The notes under the pieces: generated by a model
Databases searched by the model: none
What the model saw: only the letters and a program-made list of their open reading frames with translations
Told to the model about the DNA's origin: nothing
Origin: Fretibacterium fastidiosum
Lineage (GTDB): Bacteria; Synergistota; Synergistia; Synergistales; Aminobacteriaceae
Direction: 5' to 3'
NCBI RefSeq assembly: GCF_964642095.1
Contig: NZ_OZ209244.1
Span: 124,001-188,000 of the forward strand
Length of the DNA stretch: 64,000 bases
Position numbers and translations under genes: made by a program
In this document: positions 33,387 through 40,697 of the stretch, in pieces
Position numbering within the stretch: the stretch's first letter is position 1
Layout of the letters: every line of letters starts with the position of its first letter

Positions 33387-34421
33387 ATGAAGGATCTGAA
33401 GCAGGACGTTCGCGCTCTCCTTGAGTCCTACAGGGCGCGCGGGAGCTTCACCAAGGCCGTCTGCGCCGTCTCGAAAAACGGCAAAACGATCCTAGAGCTC
33501 TCCATGGGCTGCGGCCTGGAGACGTTCTTTGACCTGGGCTCCGTCACCGAGGTCTACACGACGACGGCCATCCTGCACCAGGAAGCGCTGGCCCGCCTCG
33601 CCCTGGAGGAGCGGCTCGACAGGCTCCTGCCCTTCGCTCCCCTGGGCCCCGCCACGCGCTCGCGCTTTGAGCGGCTCACCGTCCGGGACCTGCTCACCCA
33701 CGCTTCGGGCATCCCGGCCTGGTACCCCTTCTACGCCCGGCAGGGGAGCTTCTGGGACGTCCTGGAGCACGTCCTGTCCGTGGAGCCCCCAGCTCAGGGC
33801 CCCGTCCACAGCGACGTCAACTTCATGATCCTGGGGGAGGTCGTCCGGGCCAAATGCGCGGGGCTCAAGGAGTCCCTGGCGGACCTCAACGCGGCAATCG
33901 GCGCCTCATCGACCTACGGGCCGGTGGACCCAGGCATCTGCGCCGAGACGGAGAACGGCAACCGGGCCGAGGCGCAGCGGTGCGCCGACATGGGACTCCC
34001 CTTCGAGGGCTTCCGCCCCGCGGACCGTCCCATCGTCGGCACGGCCAACGACGGCAACGCCTTCTACTTCTTCAAGGGCGTCGCAGGACACGCCGGCATC
34101 TTCGCCTCCGCCCGCGCCCTGCTGAAGCTGGGACGTATCTACCTGGACGGCGGCTCCTCCGGTGACAGGGAGTGGCTTCGACACAAGGCCGTGGAGGAGG
34201 CCTTCAGGGACCATGGCGGCGGCTGGGGCCTCGGCTGGAGCCTCTCCGACGTCTTTCCGAAGGGCGTGGGGCACGCGAGCCTCTCCGGCCCCTCCCTCTG
34301 GCTCACCCCGGACTGGAGGATCGCGGCGGCGCTGCTCGTCAACCCCCTGACGGCGGACCCAGCCCCGGACCTGTCGGACCTGCGCCGCCAGCTGCACGCC
34401 ATGCTGCTGCAGTCCCTGTAG
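33387..34421 (+). CDS. Beta-lactamase-fold (class C/esterase family) protein lacking two catalytic residues
   Basis: This 344-residue protein has the serine beta-lactamase/DD-peptidase fold: FFDLGSVTEVYTTTAI near residue 48, LTVRDLLTHASGIPAWYPF near 97, then HSDVNFMILGEVV near 141 and HASLSGPSLWLTPDW near the C-terminus. In active relatives the first motif is S-x-T-K and the second Y-S-D/N. Here the Lys is Glu55 and the Tyr is His141, while Ser52 is kept. It may be a pseudoenzyme or a binding protein. No signal peptide is seen, so it may be cytoplasmic. ATG 33363 is an alternative start; frame continuity is intact and there is no sign of a frameshift. Confidence 0.8.
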   Translation: MKDLKQDVRALLESYRARGSFTKAVCAVSKNGKTILELSMGCGLETFFDLGSVTEVYTTTAILHQEALARLALEERLDRLLPFAPLGPATRSRFERLTVRDLLTHASGIPAWYPFYARQGSFWDVLEHVLSVEPPAQGPVHSDVNFMILGEVVRAKCAGLKESLADLNAAIGASSTYGPVDPGICAETENGNRAEAQRCADMGLPFEGFRPADRPIVGTANDGNAFYFFKGVAGHAGIFASARALLKLGRIYLDGGSSGDREWLRHKAVEEAFRDHGGGWGLGWSLSDVFPKGVGHASLSGPSLWLTPDWRIAAALLVNPLTADPAPDLSDLRRQLHAMLLQSL

Positions 34422-34437
34422 CGGGGCGAACGACCTC

Positions 34438-34464
34438 GAGGGGGGTGCAGCGCGCACCCCCCTC
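34438..34464. terminator. GC-rich hairpin between convergent genes
   Basis: An 11-bp perfect stem gaggggggtgc/gcacccccctc with a 5-base loop lies between the beta-lactamase-fold gene and the convergent LuxR-type gene. No T-run on either side, so termination strength is uncertain. Confidence 0.5.
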
Positions 34465-34481
34465 ACGCGATCACGCGATCA

Positions 34482-34847
34482 TCAAACCAGGGCTGCCGGC
34501 TGAAGGCCGCGCCTGGCGCGGAACTCCGCGAGGCTGACGACCTTTGCGGGCCGCCGCAGCCACCCCTTGCGCTCCGCCTCCGAGGTCAGAGCCGCAAGGA
34601 GGGCGGGGATCTCCCGCCGGGTCTTGATCCCCAGCTTGCGGTTTATGTTGCGAATGTGATATTTCAACGTGTTTTCCGTGATGAAGATCGTCGCACAGAT
34701 CTCTTTGGCGCTTTTGGACTCCGCCAGCATGACCGCCACGCGGCGCTCCTGCCGCGTCAGGTCCATCCCCTCGAAGTACGCCGTCAACGCCATCAGAAGA
34801 AGGTCGTCGCGGCTCCAGCTCATCAGATCCCTCTTGAACGCCGTCAT
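34482..34847 (-). CDS. Stand-alone LuxR-type HTH regulator
   Basis: This 121-residue protein is little more than a LuxR/NarL helix-turn-helix: LTRQERRVAVMLAESKSAKEI (about residues 30-50), then TLKYHIRNINRKLGIKTRREI (about 60-80). It has a short N-terminal helix and a basic C-terminal tail, with no receiver or sensor domain visible. Its gene lies about 300 bases downstream of the membrane-bound LuxR gene on the same strand; a regulatory link is possible but unproven. Confidence 0.82.
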   Translation of the reverse strand: MTAFKRDLMSWSRDDLLLMALTAYFEGMDLTRQERRVAVMLAESKSAKEICATIFITENTLKYHIRNINRKLGIKTRREIPALLAALTSEAERKGWLRRPAKVVSLAEFRARRGLQPAALV

Positions 34848-35146
34848 GCAGAAACAGCCTCCTCTCGATCTTCCGGCCGCCCCCTCCGCAGGGGCGGCCC
34901 ATCCCGAGAACGCCGGGCTTGTGCGCCCTCAAGACTTCAGCACGGCAGAAGGATACCTCAAAGCCGGGAGGGCGTCATCACCCCCCCGCAGGATTCGTCG
35001 CGGGAGCCCTGCTGTGGCAGCAGATCAAAAAATCGAACAAAAATTCAGCGTTGACAGGGGTTGACCTCCGGCTCACCCAAAAGGATGAGCCGGAAAATCC
35101 AGGCCCCAGGGCCCGGTCGCTGTGAGCCTCGAGTCTGGGTCAAGGG
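34848..35146. other. Intergenic region with an inverted repeat
   Basis: An 8-bp inverted repeat ccggctca/tgagccgg lies at 35068-35075 and 35086-35093, without a T-run downstream on either strand. TTGACA-like hexamers occur near 35051 and 35061 on the plus strand. No supported gene was found. Confidence 0.4.
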
Positions 35147-36724
35147 TCAAACGATGGGGGGCGGCGGTCCGGCTCGCCGGCGCGCCTTCAGGATGCCGAT
35201 GTACAGGGTGAGGAGCTCTCGTTGGGAGGAGACGCCCATCTTGGCGAAGATGTTTCGGTTGTGGGTCTTTACCGTGTTGGGGCTGATGTTGAGGGCGGAC
35301 GCCACGTCCCCCGCGGAACAGCCCTGGAGGCAGAGGTCGAAGACGGCGCGCTCCGCGGGGGAGAGGGTCCCCGCACGCTCGTTGAAGGCCCGTTCCTCCG
35401 CGCCCATCGCCCCGTCCGTCTTCCGGGCGTCGTCCGAGTGGGCGCTCAGGAGCTCGACGAGTTCGTCCAACTGAGCGTTCGCCGCCATCGGGCCATCCGA
35501 GGCCCAACCCGACAGGACGGGACGCAGGTACAGCCGGCTGAGGCAGAGCGAGAGGAGGACCCCAACCCCCGCCGCGATGGCGAAGGGCAGGGCCAGCCGG
35601 AGGGTTCGGGCGCGGCTCGCCGCGTCGTAGCTCTCCTTCGGCACCAGGAGGGCGAAGGCGAAGTCCCGGGCGCCCTCCGGCGGGTTCGCAGGCTGCACCC
35701 TCAAGGTGCGGTGGGCCCCCACCAAGCCGCTGCCGTCCTCGGACTGATACACCGTCAGTCCCTCCCGGCTCCCCGTGCGGAGGATCTTTCCCACCCCCGC
35801 GCCGTCCGGCCTCTCGTCAACGAAGTAGCGCCACGACATGAGGCCTCCCGACAGGTTCAGCCCCGTCTCGTCGATGGGGACCAGCGCACAGAAGGCGCCC
35901 TCGTAGATGTTGGAAGCGGGGACGTTGGTCCTCTTGAAGTACAGGTCCGTGAGGTCGAAGCCGCAGACGCCGAACGCGCTGCCTCGCGAATCGACGAGGG
36001 GCGCCGCGCACAGCATGGCGCGCCGCGCCGTGCCCCGGACGGGCGCCGCCGGAAACCACAGACAGACGCGCTCCGCTTCCTCCGCCCGCGACTGGGGAAG
36101 GGAGAAGTAGTCCGCGCCCTGGACGTCGAACTCCATGCCCCACTCCTTCTCCATGGCGAATCCGCGGTCCAGGGCGACCCCCGCGGGGCCCCGCAGCAGC
36201 TGGTATTGAAGGGCGGACCCGTTGACGAAGTCCGGGGCCCAGTTGACGAGGTAGAGCCCCGATCGGGAGGTCACGGCCTCCTGAAGGCGCAGGCTGGCCG
36301 TGGCGTTCAGGATCACGAAGGCCCCCGTGGCGCGGGAGCGCTGCAGCGAGAGCATCAGGAGGTCGAACTGCGACGCCAGAAGCGGTTCCAGCAGCTCCGG
36401 CCGGCGCATCAGCCCGTCCGGAGAGAGGTCCCGCGCGGACAGGAACTGCTCCGCGCCCCGCGAGATCATCCGACTGAGCTGCAGGGCCATGGCCGAGAGC
36501 TCCCCCAGCCGGCGCTCCGTTCCGGCGGCCAGGCGGTTCAGCTCGTTGTCGAAGGCCAAGCGTCCCCGCCGGTCCCTCAGGCTGACGCCTCCCGTCAGGA
36601 GGAGGGCCATAAAGACGACGGCGGCTACCGTCAACGCGATCGCAGCAAAGAAGGCGTAGAGCTTCAGCCGCAGCGCGCGCCCGAGGGCGTCACCGGGTCC
36701 GGTCGAGGAACTGCTCATAGGCAC
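35147..36724 (-). CDS. Membrane-anchored LuxR-family one-component regulator
   Basis: This 525-residue protein has an N-terminal membrane helix (about residues 22-46), a large region of about 330 residues that would lie outside the cytoplasm and resembles a Cache-type sensor (VCGFDLTDLYFKRT segment near 245), and a second helix (about 375-400). The C-terminal LuxR HTH has LSPAERAVFDLCLQGCSAGD and NTVKTHNRNIFAKMGV. It would sense an extracytoplasmic signal and act directly on DNA while in the membrane. Its start overlaps the end of the solute-binding protein gene by 35 bases, so the two are coupled and the binding protein may supply the ligand signal. Confidence 0.83.
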   Translation of the reverse strand: MPMSSSSTGPGDALGRALRLKLYAFFAAIALTVAAVVFMALLLTGGVSLRDRRGRLAFDNELNRLAAGTERRLGELSAMALQLSRMISRGAEQFLSARDLSPDGLMRRPELLEPLLASQFDLLMLSLQRSRATGAFVILNATASLRLQEAVTSRSGLYLVNWAPDFVNGSALQYQLLRGPAGVALDRGFAMEKEWGMEFDVQGADYFSLPQSRAEEAERVCLWFPAAPVRGTARRAMLCAAPLVDSRGSAFGVCGFDLTDLYFKRTNVPASNIYEGAFCALVPIDETGLNLSGGLMSWRYFVDERPDGAGVGKILRTGSREGLTVYQSEDGSGLVGAHRTLRVQPANPPEGARDFAFALLVPKESYDAASRARTLRLALPFAIAAGVGVLLSLCLSRLYLRPVLSGWASDGPMAANAQLDELVELLSAHSDDARKTDGAMGAEERAFNERAGTLSPAERAVFDLCLQGCSAGDVASALNISPNTVKTHNRNIFAKMGVSSQRELLTLYIGILKARRRAGPPPPIV

Positions 36725-38087
36725 CCGCAGACGCCATGCTCCAGGCGTCCTCCTCGCTCATCCCCGCGTCCAGGGCGTCCCGATAGCGCTGACGGGACTC
36801 CGACGCGACGTCCCACAGGGCCCGCTCGTAGCGGATCTCGAGCTCCCCGTAGTTCGGCAGGGGGCTCTGGGGGACGAAGGCGTACTCGTGCTGCATGACC
36901 CCGATCGTCTCGATGTAGCTCTTCCAGATCCCGCAGGCGCCCTCGCTCCACTCCGCCTCGGCCCGCTCCGCCGCCTGTCGCGTCACGGGGAGGTAGCCCG
37001 TGCCGTAGACGTAGCGGAGGTTCTCGTCCGGGGACGTCAGCCACTTCAGGAACAGGACGGCCGCGGCCTCCCGATCGGGCGTGCTGCGCAGGAGCGTGAA
37101 CCCTCCGGATCGGAGGATGGCGGCCTTCCGCCCCCCCTCCAGCACGGGGAAGGGCAGGATGTCGAAGCTCACGGGCTCCGAGGTGTTGTCCCGGTAGATC
37201 ACCCGGTTGGGCACGAAGGTGATGCCCGCCGTAGCGCTGGTCCAGCACAGGAGCAGCCCCGTCTTGGCCAGGTCCGTTCCGTAGCCCTTGTAGATGGCCG
37301 CGTAGCCCCGCACCCTCGGCTCAAAGAGCAGCTGGAAGACGCGACGGTAGGTCGGCGACGCGACGTTGAGCCCGTCGTCCACAAAAGGGTCCTCCCCCAT
37401 CTGGGCGAAGGCGGCCTGAAGCAGGTTGAAGGGGTTGTCCACCATGAAGAACATCGCCCCGTCGCGCTGGACGTTCGGCGTCCTGTCGTCCGTCCAGCGG
37501 TAGTAGCGCTCGGCGGTGCGAAGCAGCCCTTCGAGGGTCCCCAGCTCGGACAGCTGCGCACCCGTGTCCTGCGCGAAGCGGTCCCAGAGCGTGCGGTTCA
37601 GGATCAGGCCCTCCGACCCGCGGCCTATGGGGAAGGAGTAGAGCTTTCCGTCGTGGATGCGCCCCGCCTCGATGAAGGAGGGGACGTATCGGGCCAGCTC
37701 CTCCTGGGAGAAGTAGTCGTCAAAGGGGACCACCCGTCCCTTTTCGATCAGGGGAAGGACGGACTTTGGGTAGGCCACGACGATATCCGGGGGCTCCGGA
37801 GCGCCCGGCGCGTCCTCGGCGATGGACGTCAGGTTCTCGTGGATGATCTCAGCCTTGGCGATGTTCGTGACGAGGATGGCGACGTCGTGCTTCCGTCCCG
37901 TCGATCGGTTGAAGCGGTCCACGGCCACGGTCAGCGCGTCCTCCACGTGCCCCGTGGGGTTGTGCCATATCGTGAGCACGATGGGGTCACGTCCGGCACT
38001 CCGCCAGCACAGGAAGCCCAAGGCCAGAGCCGCCGCAGCACAAAAGGCCGCTATAGCCAGGCCACCACGAGAACGAAACAGGACCAC
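36690..38087 (-). CDS. Extracellular solute-binding protein, family 1-like
   Basis: This 465-residue protein begins with a hydrophobic signal or anchor segment (about residues 9-28), followed by the typical ABC binding-protein start (PIVLTIWHNPTGH) and later family 1 segments such as GKLYSFPIGRGSEGLILN and EAAAVLFLKWLTSPDENLRY. No ABC permease or ATPase gene is nearby, so it may act as a ligand-sensing partner of the overlapping membrane LuxR regulator rather than in transport. GTG 38087 was chosen because GGGAGG lies 7-8 bases ahead; the frame is open to ATG 38174. The segment before the cysteine (LGFLC) is a poor lipobox. Confidence 0.8.
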   Translation of the reverse strand: MVLFRSRGGLAIAAFCAAAALALGFLCWRSAGRDPIVLTIWHNPTGHVEDALTVAVDRFNRSTGRKHDVAILVTNIAKAEIIHENLTSIAEDAPGAPEPPDIVVAYPKSVLPLIEKGRVVPFDDYFSQEELARYVPSFIEAGRIHDGKLYSFPIGRGSEGLILNRTLWDRFAQDTGAQLSELGTLEGLLRTAERYYRWTDDRTPNVQRDGAMFFMVDNPFNLLQAAFAQMGEDPFVDDGLNVASPTYRRVFQLLFEPRVRGYAAIYKGYGTDLAKTGLLLCWTSATAGITFVPNRVIYRDNTSEPVSFDILPFPVLEGGRKAAILRSGGFTLLRSTPDREAAAVLFLKWLTSPDENLRYVYGTGYLPVTRQAAERAEAEWSEGACGIWKSYIETIGVMQHEYAFVPQSPLPNYGELEIRYERALWDVASESRQRYRDALDAGMSEEDAWSMASAGAYEQFLDRTR

Positions 38088-38244
38088 GCGCAAACACCTC
38101 CCTCTGCGTCCGTCGCAAGGGGGACGACGGGATTTCATTATAATACAACACAACGCCCGGCGTCCGCACATCAAACGGGCGAAAAGGGTGTAGAATTAGG
38201 GAAGTTTTGTACCCGTCAGGCACGGGGGAAGGAGATTCGCACCG

Positions 38245-39258
38245 ATGGGGAAACGCGCCTTTTTCGTCCGCAGGGTCCTTTGTCTTCTCTGTCTTGCAGC
38301 TGCGGCGGGGGTCCTGGGCTACCGCGCGGTCCTGCGCTTCGCCCCGGACAAGCTGCGCGAGGAGGTCCGCTCCGAGATCGCGACCCTCATGAACTCCATC
38401 CAGATGGAGACGCTGAGGACGGGTGTCCTGCTCAAAAAGGCGGCGCTCGAGGCGGGGCGATGCGGAGCCGCCGGCGACGCCCTCGCCTGCAAGTCCCTTC
38501 CGGCCCGCTACCTCGCGTCCTACGACGTGGTCGGCAGCCTGGGGCTCCGCCTGCCGGCCGAGGCCCTTGCAGACGGAAGGCCCCTCGCGGAGTACGCCCT
38601 TCGGGAAGCGGGAGAAATCTCGACGATCGACGACTTCCCTGACGGCGCCGAAGCCGTCTCGGAGGACGAGGAGGCGGTCCTGTGGCGGCCGTTCCGAATT
38701 CACCCCCTGACGAGGACCCCTTCGGTCTCCGCCGTCTATCCCGTTCGGGCAAGGGGCCAGACGTGGCGGGGCTTCGTGACCTGCGACATGGACGTGTTCG
38801 AGCTCCAGAAGCTCGTCACGGACCGCGTCCTCCCCGACTCCCTGACGGCCGACGTCCTAGACTCACAGGGCGTCGTTCTGGCGAGCTCCCGGCCATCGGC
38901 CCTGATGCGCCCCGCAGTCCGTGACGCTGGACCGGACTTCGTCCGGGCGATCCGGACCGTCCTCTCGACGGCCTCCGGGGACATCGACTACGAGGACGGG
39001 GGAGAACGGTGCCGCCTCATCTTCGACACCATGCCCGAGACGGGCTGGAAGGTCTGCATCAGGTCGCGGACCCGCGACGTCTACAAGAACGTGACCTGGT
39101 TCCTGGAGAACAACGTCCGGGTATACTCGTGCTGTGGCTTCCACACCCTGAGGCGGGCACCACAGCAACTGGTCGGCGATCCATCCTCCACCGAACGGAA
39201 GGCGCCGGGGGGCAAGCCCCGACGCCTTCGGCGCTTCGACCTGAAGGGTTCCCGATGA
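38245..39258 (+). pseudogene. Cache-domain sensory protein, probably truncated at the C-terminus
   Basis: The 337-residue product has an N-terminal membrane helix (VRRVLCLLCLAAAAGVLGYRA) and a Cache-like extracytoplasmic domain (ending FDTMPETGWKVCIRSRTRDVY near residue 275). Where a second helix and an output domain would be expected, the sequence becomes a short Arg/Pro-rich tail (RRAPQQLVGD onwards) and stops. This suggests that the 3' part has been lost or frameshifted. It is divergent from the solute-binding protein and LuxR pair and may be a decayed sensor of the same locus. It could still be expressed as a membrane-anchored Cache protein; hence moderate confidence. Confidence 0.55.
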
Positions 39259-39364
39259 ACGTGGCAGAGCTCAGAAAGGTTCCCAGCGTGGAGGCGCCGA
39301 GCGCCGCAAAACGATAAAAACGCACGACATATCATCCTCAAAATTTTAAAGGGAGTGGGTATTC

Positions 39365-39952
39365 ATGGCGATCAAGAAAATCGATCGGTTATTAATGGCC
39401 CTGCAGGCCTCTTTGCTCCTCATCGGCCTCATGCTGCTCTACGCAAGCGGGAAGTCCTACTGGAACATTGAGAGAAGCGGCATTCCGAAGATCGTCGATT
39501 TGAAGACCCTTTACGCTACCAGCTCAGAGTACGCGCGCGTTACTGCAAAGCTGAAGGATACCGGCATCCACATCCCAAAGGACGAACACGACAGCGAGTC
39601 TTATTTCTACGTGATTGAGCTGGAGGACAAGCTGGTCTTGATCGAGAGCCTGCACAAACAAAAGGAGGGGCGGGCTCACACGTTTTTCGTGCGGCCCCAT
39701 CCGTATGAGGGGACGCACGTGGAGATGTACTTTTCCGTGCTGGCCGCTGCCAGCAACCGCCCGGTTCGCGACGTGCGGGCGGAGTACGCGGATACGATGC
39801 TGCAGTACTTTGAAGACAACCCCAAGACATACAACGTGATCTTGCTGCTCATCGGAGCGCTCCTGTTCGGTTCGGGCGCGCTGTGGACGATCAAGGCAAG
39901 GAACGGCAAAGCAATGATCCGCGCGATCTTCACCTTCAAGGACGACGAATAG
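39365..39952 (+). CDS. Small membrane protein of unknown function
   Basis: This 195-residue protein has one hydrophobic segment at each end (LLMALQASLLLIGLMLLYAS at about 9-28 and VILLLIGALLFGSGALWTI at about 157-175), with a soluble domain between them that likely faces outside. The middle has no motif I recognise. An AAAGGGAG ribosome site precedes the ATG. Codon and base use are less GC-rich than neighbours, which fits recent acquisition or a poorly conserved gene. It lies between the truncated Cache gene and the small DUF-like gene. Confidence 0.7.
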   Translation: MAIKKIDRLLMALQASLLLIGLMLLYASGKSYWNIERSGIPKIVDLKTLYATSSEYARVTAKLKDTGIHIPKDEHDSESYFYVIELEDKLVLIESLHKQKEGRAHTFFVRPHPYEGTHVEMYFSVLAAASNRPVRDVRAEYADTMLQYFEDNPKTYNVILLLIGALLFGSGALWTIKARNGKAMIRAIFTFKDDE

Positions 39953-40049
39953 GAAGAACAATAAGGCTGCCGGAACCTTCGTCCGCATGGCGCTCCATAC
40001 AAACACAAAGCCCCCTCGGAGGCACAACGGGCGAGGTGTCCCCGAATGA

Positions 40050-40086
40050 CCGTCGTGGCGGCCCCAACAGGGAGCCGCCACGACGG
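40050..40086. terminator. Hairpin between convergent small genes
   Basis: A 13-bp perfect inverted repeat (ccgtcgtggcggc with gccgccacgacgg, 11-base loop) lies between two convergent genes. No T-run follows. Confidence 0.5.
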
Positions 40087-40114
40087 TTCCGGCCAGGGCC
40101 AAACAAGACCACAG

Positions 40115-40360
40115 CTACTCGGAAAACCTCTCGAAGAGATCGTCCAGCTCTGGGCAGTGGTCCATGTCCGCGCAGCCGGAGACCCCGTCCGTGCTGACGA
40201 ACCTCTCGACCTCCACGGACCCGTCCTCCATGAATTCGACCTCCCAGCGCTCCCCCGGAACGGCGATCTCCGCCATCACCGCCTCCTCCCGAACCTTGTT
40301 GAGCCGATAATAAATTTTTTCCTCCTCAAGCCGGTTGAGGAACCTCAAGAATTGTTTCAT
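40115..40360 (-). CDS. Small conserved-looking protein, function unknown
   Basis: This 81-residue acidic protein starts KQFLRFLNRLEEEKIYYRLN and continues VMAEIAVPGERWEVEFMEDGS, then ends with an acidic DMDHCPELDDLFERFSE tail. It looks like a beta-hairpin/helix mini-protein with an N-terminal amphipathic helix. It is divergent from the DUF3160 operon, and the intergenic region between them carries two pairs of direct repeats that could control both. I do not recognise the family. Translation signals are modest (AGGGGG 13 bases from the ATG). Confidence 0.55.
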   Translation of the reverse strand: MKQFLRFLNRLEEEKIYYRLNKVREEAVMAEIAVPGERWEVEFMEDGSVEVERFVSTDGVSGCADMDHCPELDDLFERFSE

Positions 40361-40697
40361 CGTCTCTTGCCCCCTGTCTCGTTCGATTTCTCGTTCGATT
40401 TACCGAAGTTCACGATAGTTCACGATTTGAAAGACCCGCCGTCAGTTTGCGCCTCTCTTTGGCACGCTTCATGGAAACACGAAACCGGCCATCCCGTGAA
40501 GGGCCATCCCACCGATTTTTCAAAAGGGGCGTTCACCTGAACCGCGGCCCTGCCGCGCCCTGGCAAAACCTTCAAGTTTACGAAAGTTTACGATAGAATA
40601 AGGGACAAAAGGCCGTGACTCGGAGGATCGGTCTTCCGAAAGGGCAACCGTTCCACAAAGCTTCCGGCGGACAAAATCTTGAAGAGGTGTTGAAACG
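40361..40697. promoter_or_regulatory. Divergent regulatory region with paired direct repeats
   Basis: Two boxes of tandem 10-base direct repeats are visible: agttcacgat twice at 40407-40426 and agtttacgaa/agtttacgat at 40575-40594. The boxes match at 17 of 20 positions. The second box occupies the spacer of a possible promoter (TTCAAG at 40571-40576, TAGAAT at 40594-40599) for the DUF3160 operon. A shorter repeat, tcgttcgattt twice, lies at about 40379-40402. The period of one helical turn fits binding of an oligomeric regulator to one DNA face. Confidence 0.55.

Noticed and set aside
39255..39317. Small 20-codon ORF after the truncated Cache gene
   Set aside because: It has a reasonable ribosome site (GAAGGG) but is too short to assess and has no recognisable relatives.
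40115..40697. CRISPR array
   Set aside because: The direct repeats are only about 10 bases, occur in pairs without spacers and lie in a promoter region.
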